Below are positions 61,823 to 64,000 of a stretch of DNA of 64,000 bases, in pieces; position 1 is the stretch's first letter, and every line of letters begins with the position of its first letter. The stretch is from CAZCTC01 sp964501335 (GTDB lineage Bacteria; Chloroflexota; Anaerolineae; B4-G1; SLSP01). Below the pieces are notes generated by a model that was not told where the DNA came from, did not search any database, and saw only the letters and a list, made by a program, of their open reading frames with translations. Both the position numbers and the translations under genes were made by a program. The DNA lies in contig CAZCTC010000017.1 in the NCBI GenBank assembly GCA_964501335.1, positions 1 to 64,000 on the forward strand, read 5' to 3'.

Positions 61823-62920
61823 TTAGTTCCGCCGGCGTAAGAAAGCCGGGATTTCAATGTTATCCCGATCCATCACGGTCGGGGTAACCGTGTGCGGCTG
61901 CGATTCAGTCCGCCGCGTCGGCAAGGTATGCGTCGCCTGTTCCCGCCGCCGGGGCTGTACCGGCTGCTCAGTCTGATCGAATCCCGTGGCCACCACGGTA
62001 ATCCGAACGCCATCGCCCATCGATTCATCGATGACCGCACCAAAGATCAGATTCACATCCGGATGCGCCGTCTCACGGATAATCGAAGCAGCTTCGTTGA
62101 CTTCGTACAGCGTCATGCTCGGGCCACCGGTAATATTGAACAAAATCCCGTGCGCACCGTCGATCGTGATGTCCAACAACCGGCTGGAAATAGCCTGCTG
62201 CGCCGCCTCGATCGCCCGGTTTTCGCCGTTGGCATGGCCGACCGCCATCAAGGCGGCCCCGCCTTCTTGCATAATCGCCTTCACGTCTGCGAAGTCCAGA
62301 TTGATCATCCCCGGAACGGTGATCACTTCTGTGATCCCCTGAATACCCTGGCGCAACACATCGTCCGCCAATCGGAACGCTTCCATCAACGCCACGCGCT
62401 TCTCCGTGATCTCCAGCAGCCGATCGTTGGGCACGACGATCAGTGTATCGACCACCTGCTTCAGCGCCTCAATCCCATCCGCCGCCGAGCGCGACCGCTT
62501 CGCCCCTTCAAACGTGAAGGGCCGGGTGACCACGCCGATGGTCAGAGCTTTAATGTCTTCCTTGGCGATCCGGGCGATCACTGGGGCTGCACCGGTCCCC
62601 GTGCCGCCGCCCATCCCCGCTGTAATGAAGACCATATCGGCTCCCTGCAACACGCGGCGGATCTCCTCTTCGGATTCCTCTGCCGCCTTGCGACCCTGAT
62701 CGGGGTTCCCGCCGGCGCCTAGCCCTCGGGTGATGTTATCGCCTACCCGCAGGCGCTTCGGCGCTTGCGAAAGCATCAACGCCTGGGCATCTGTATTGAC
62801 GGCGATAAAATCAACGCCCTGGATTCCTTCTTCGATCATCCGATTGACAGCATTGCTTCCGCCGCCGCCGACGCCGATGACCCGAATTTGAGCAAAATTC
62901 TCTCCAATCCCGGTGCCCAT
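61823..62920 (-). CDS. ftsZ: Cell division protein FtsZ
   Basis: Tubulin-like GTPase that forms the division ring. A 365-residue product: IRVIGVGGGGSNAVNRM, GLGAGGNPDQGRKAAEES, the tubulin signature ITAGMGGGTGTGAAPVIARIA, and LDFADVKAIMQEGGAALM with the catalytic T7 loop (NLDFADV). The variable linker (about 315-350) is followed by the conserved C-terminal peptide DNIEIPAFLRRRN, which binds FtsA and other partners. The ATG follows AGGAGGT. It lies 126 bases downstream of ftsA, the usual ftsA-ftsZ order. Confidence 0.98.
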   Translation of the reverse strand: MGTGIGENFAQIRVIGVGGGGSNAVNRMIEEGIQGVDFIAVNTDAQALMLSQAPKRLRVGDNITRGLGAGGNPDQGRKAAEESEEEIRRVLQGADMVFITAGMGGGTGTGAAPVIARIAKEDIKALTIGVVTRPFTFEGAKRSRSAADGIEALKQVVDTLIVVPNDRLLEITEKRVALMEAFRLADDVLRQGIQGITEVITVPGMINLDFADVKAIMQEGGAALMAVGHANGENRAIEAAQQAISSRLLDITIDGAHGILFNITGGPSMTLYEVNEAASIIRETAHPDVNLIFGAVIDESMGDGVRITVVATGFDQTEQPVQPRRREQATHTLPTRRTESQPHTVTPTVMDRDNIEIPAFLRRRN

Positions 62921-63046
62921 TTCCTGACCTCCTATTCCGTTGAATCAAAAATCCCGTTGTTGTGTCGCGGAAAAATTGCTTTATCCGGATCAGCGCCCTT
63001 CCGCGGACAAAGCCGGAAAGCGCGCGCCCACCCGGTCAAATCCATG

Positions 63047-64000
63047 CTACCCCGGCAGCAAATTACGCAACCAGGGAAACAGCCGTTTCCAGAAGGGAGC
63101 CCGCGAAGGACTCCAACTCCCCGCCTCATCGCTCAACGAAGGCGACCATTGCACCAACCCGACAGCCACAGCAGCACTCGGATCGGTTACCTGATCCGTC
63201 AAACCGGTCAACCCTTTGGGCACTCCGATTTGCACCGGCAGATTGAAAATATCGCAGGCCAGATCCTTTAACCCCGGCAACCGCGCCGTGCCGCCACAAA
63301 GTACCACCCCTGCCGGCAGCAGATCATAACCGGAACGCTTGATCTCCTGTTGCACATTCTCTAAAATTTCCTCACAACGGGCCTGAATAATCTCGGCCAG
63401 GCTCCACCGCGGCACAATCACCGGCCCACTCTCCCCATAAGGAGAAATGGTAAACCGTTCATCTTCACCGACCTGATCTCGCAAGGCATGCCCATGGCGT
63501 AATTTGACCTGTTCCGCCATCTCCGGCGGCAACCGCATCCCAATGGCAATATCATTGGTGATGTATTCCCCCCCCATCGGCAAGGAACGCGTATGCAAGA
63601 TCGTTCCATCAAAAAAAATGGCGACATCGGTCGTGCCCTCACCGATATCGATCAGGGCCACGCCCAGCTCTTTGGCCGTTTGAGCCAGCACAGCGTTCCC
63701 GGCCGCCAGACTGGTCAGGACCAGTTCACTGACTTCGACTCCGGCACCTTCCACACATTTGCTCAGATTTTGCAAAGCCGTGCTTGATCCCATCACCACA
63801 TGGGCCTCAACCTCCAACCGGAAACCATTCATCCCCAGTGGATTCCGCACCCCTTCCTGACCATCGACCGTATATTTACGCGGGATGATATGTAATAATT
63901 CCTGTCCCTGAGGCAAAACGATCGCCCCGGCGGCTTCCAAAACCCGATCGATATCATCCGAGGTGATTCCCCGATCCCGCCGGGAAACCCCCACCACACC
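63047..64000 (-). CDS. ftsA: Cell division protein FtsA (N-terminal part beyond the window edge)
   Basis: Actin-like membrane tether of FtsZ. The visible 317 residues cover the C-terminal three quarters and run off the right edge; roughly 80-100 N-terminal residues are missing. Seen are HIIPRKYTVDGQEGVRNPLGMNGFRLEVEAHVV from the 1C region, GVALIDIGEGTTDVAIFFDGTI (phosphate 2), GGEYITNDIAIGMRLP, and VVLCGGTARLPGLKDLACDIFN (adenosine motif). The last residues PFWKRLFPWLRNLLPG form the amphipathic membrane-targeting helix. Its target peptide is the FtsZ C-terminus encoded next door. Confidence 0.96.
   Translation of the reverse strand, partial: GVVGVSRRDRGITSDDIDRVLEAAGAIVLPQGQELLHIIPRKYTVDGQEGVRNPLGMNGFRLEVEAHVVMGSSTALQNLSKCVEGAGVEVSELVLTSLAAGNAVLAQTAKELGVALIDIGEGTTDVAIFFDGTILHTRSLPMGGEYITNDIAIGMRLPPEMAEQVKLRHGHALRDQVGEDERFTISPYGESGPVIVPRWSLAEIIQARCEEILENVQQEIKRSGYDLLPAGVVLCGGTARLPGLKDLACDIFNLPVQIGVPKGLTGLTDQVTDPSAAVAVGLVQWSPSLSDEAGSWSPSRAPFWKRLFPWLRNLLPG

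Overview
The window (64,000 bases, about 57 percent G+C by eye, one run of 100 N at 43831-43930) reads as a chromosomal piece of a Chloroflexota bacterium, most likely of the Anaerolineae/Caldilineae/Ardenticatenia type. This is an inference from gene content: lipoproteins with TPTP/TATP-rich linkers behind a lipobox, a giant surface protein made of Big_5 (SbsA-type) Ig-like domains, ABC sugar permeases with a large extracytoplasmic insertion, a Cache-HAMP-GAF-STAS protein, and a DRTGG/CBS-ATPase/DRTGG/PHP cassette. No rRNA gene, phage gene, transposase or CRISPR array is visible. The exact 100-N run and the truncated ftsA at the right edge mark it as part of a draft scaffold.

Layout. 1-9 kb: enolase, a LysM-CAP lipoprotein, an FAD/NAD(P)H oxidoreductase, then a minus-strand group (small unknown protein, Yip1-type membrane protein, TPR protein, a metallo-beta-lactamase-fold protein without its metal motif, and an RNase H-fold exonuclease with TPR-like tail). 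9-15 kb: one 2,020-residue surface protein. 15.8-20.7 kb: pentapeptide-repeat/zinc-ribbon protein, tRNA-Gly(CCC), a small membrane protein, a chemoreceptor and an SseB-like protein. 21-31 kb: a sugar region with a GntR regulator fused to a solute-binding-protein domain, an alpha-glucoside-type ABC importer (binding protein and two permeases, no ATPase), a sucrose-phosphate-synthase-like glycosyltransferase, a PfkB sugar kinase and trehalose synthase. 31-37 kb: a Tat-type peptide/nickel-family binding protein, then a two-gene unit of membrane sensor (Cache-HAMP-GAF-STAS) and orphan NMT1-type binding protein. 37-41 kb: a heterodimeric ABC exporter. 41-44 kb: a lipoprotein, a zinc-ribbon protein and a tandem repeat block with the assembly gap. 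44-49 kb: 2-oxoacid dehydrogenase E1 alpha and beta followed by an ECF-type ATPase and EcfT. 49-53 kb: a four-helix-bundle protein and two related SPFH-type membrane proteins, one cut short. 53-56 kb: aroH-aroF-tyrA. 56-60 kb: the DRTGG cassette and an L,D-transpeptidase. 60-64 kb: infC-rpmI-rplT, ftsZ and the 3' part of ftsA.

The most striking non-coding feature is a family of about sixteen related elements of roughly 80-200 bp. Full copies carry imperfect terminal inverted repeats and a central perfect or near-perfect palindrome whose arms change between copies while base pairing is kept. They sit only between genes, often next to a second set of simple GC-core/AT-flank hairpins that look like bidirectional terminators. 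One end of the element has been amplified into a 152-bp tandem array around the N gap.

The best candidates for little-described systems are the DRTGG - CBS/HATPase - DRTGG - PHP cassette standing without the hydrogenase genes it often accompanies, the STAS-output membrane sensor paired with a transporterless solute-binding protein, the GntR-solute-binding-protein regulator at the head of the sugar locus, and the SPFH pair with a duplicated N-terminal module.
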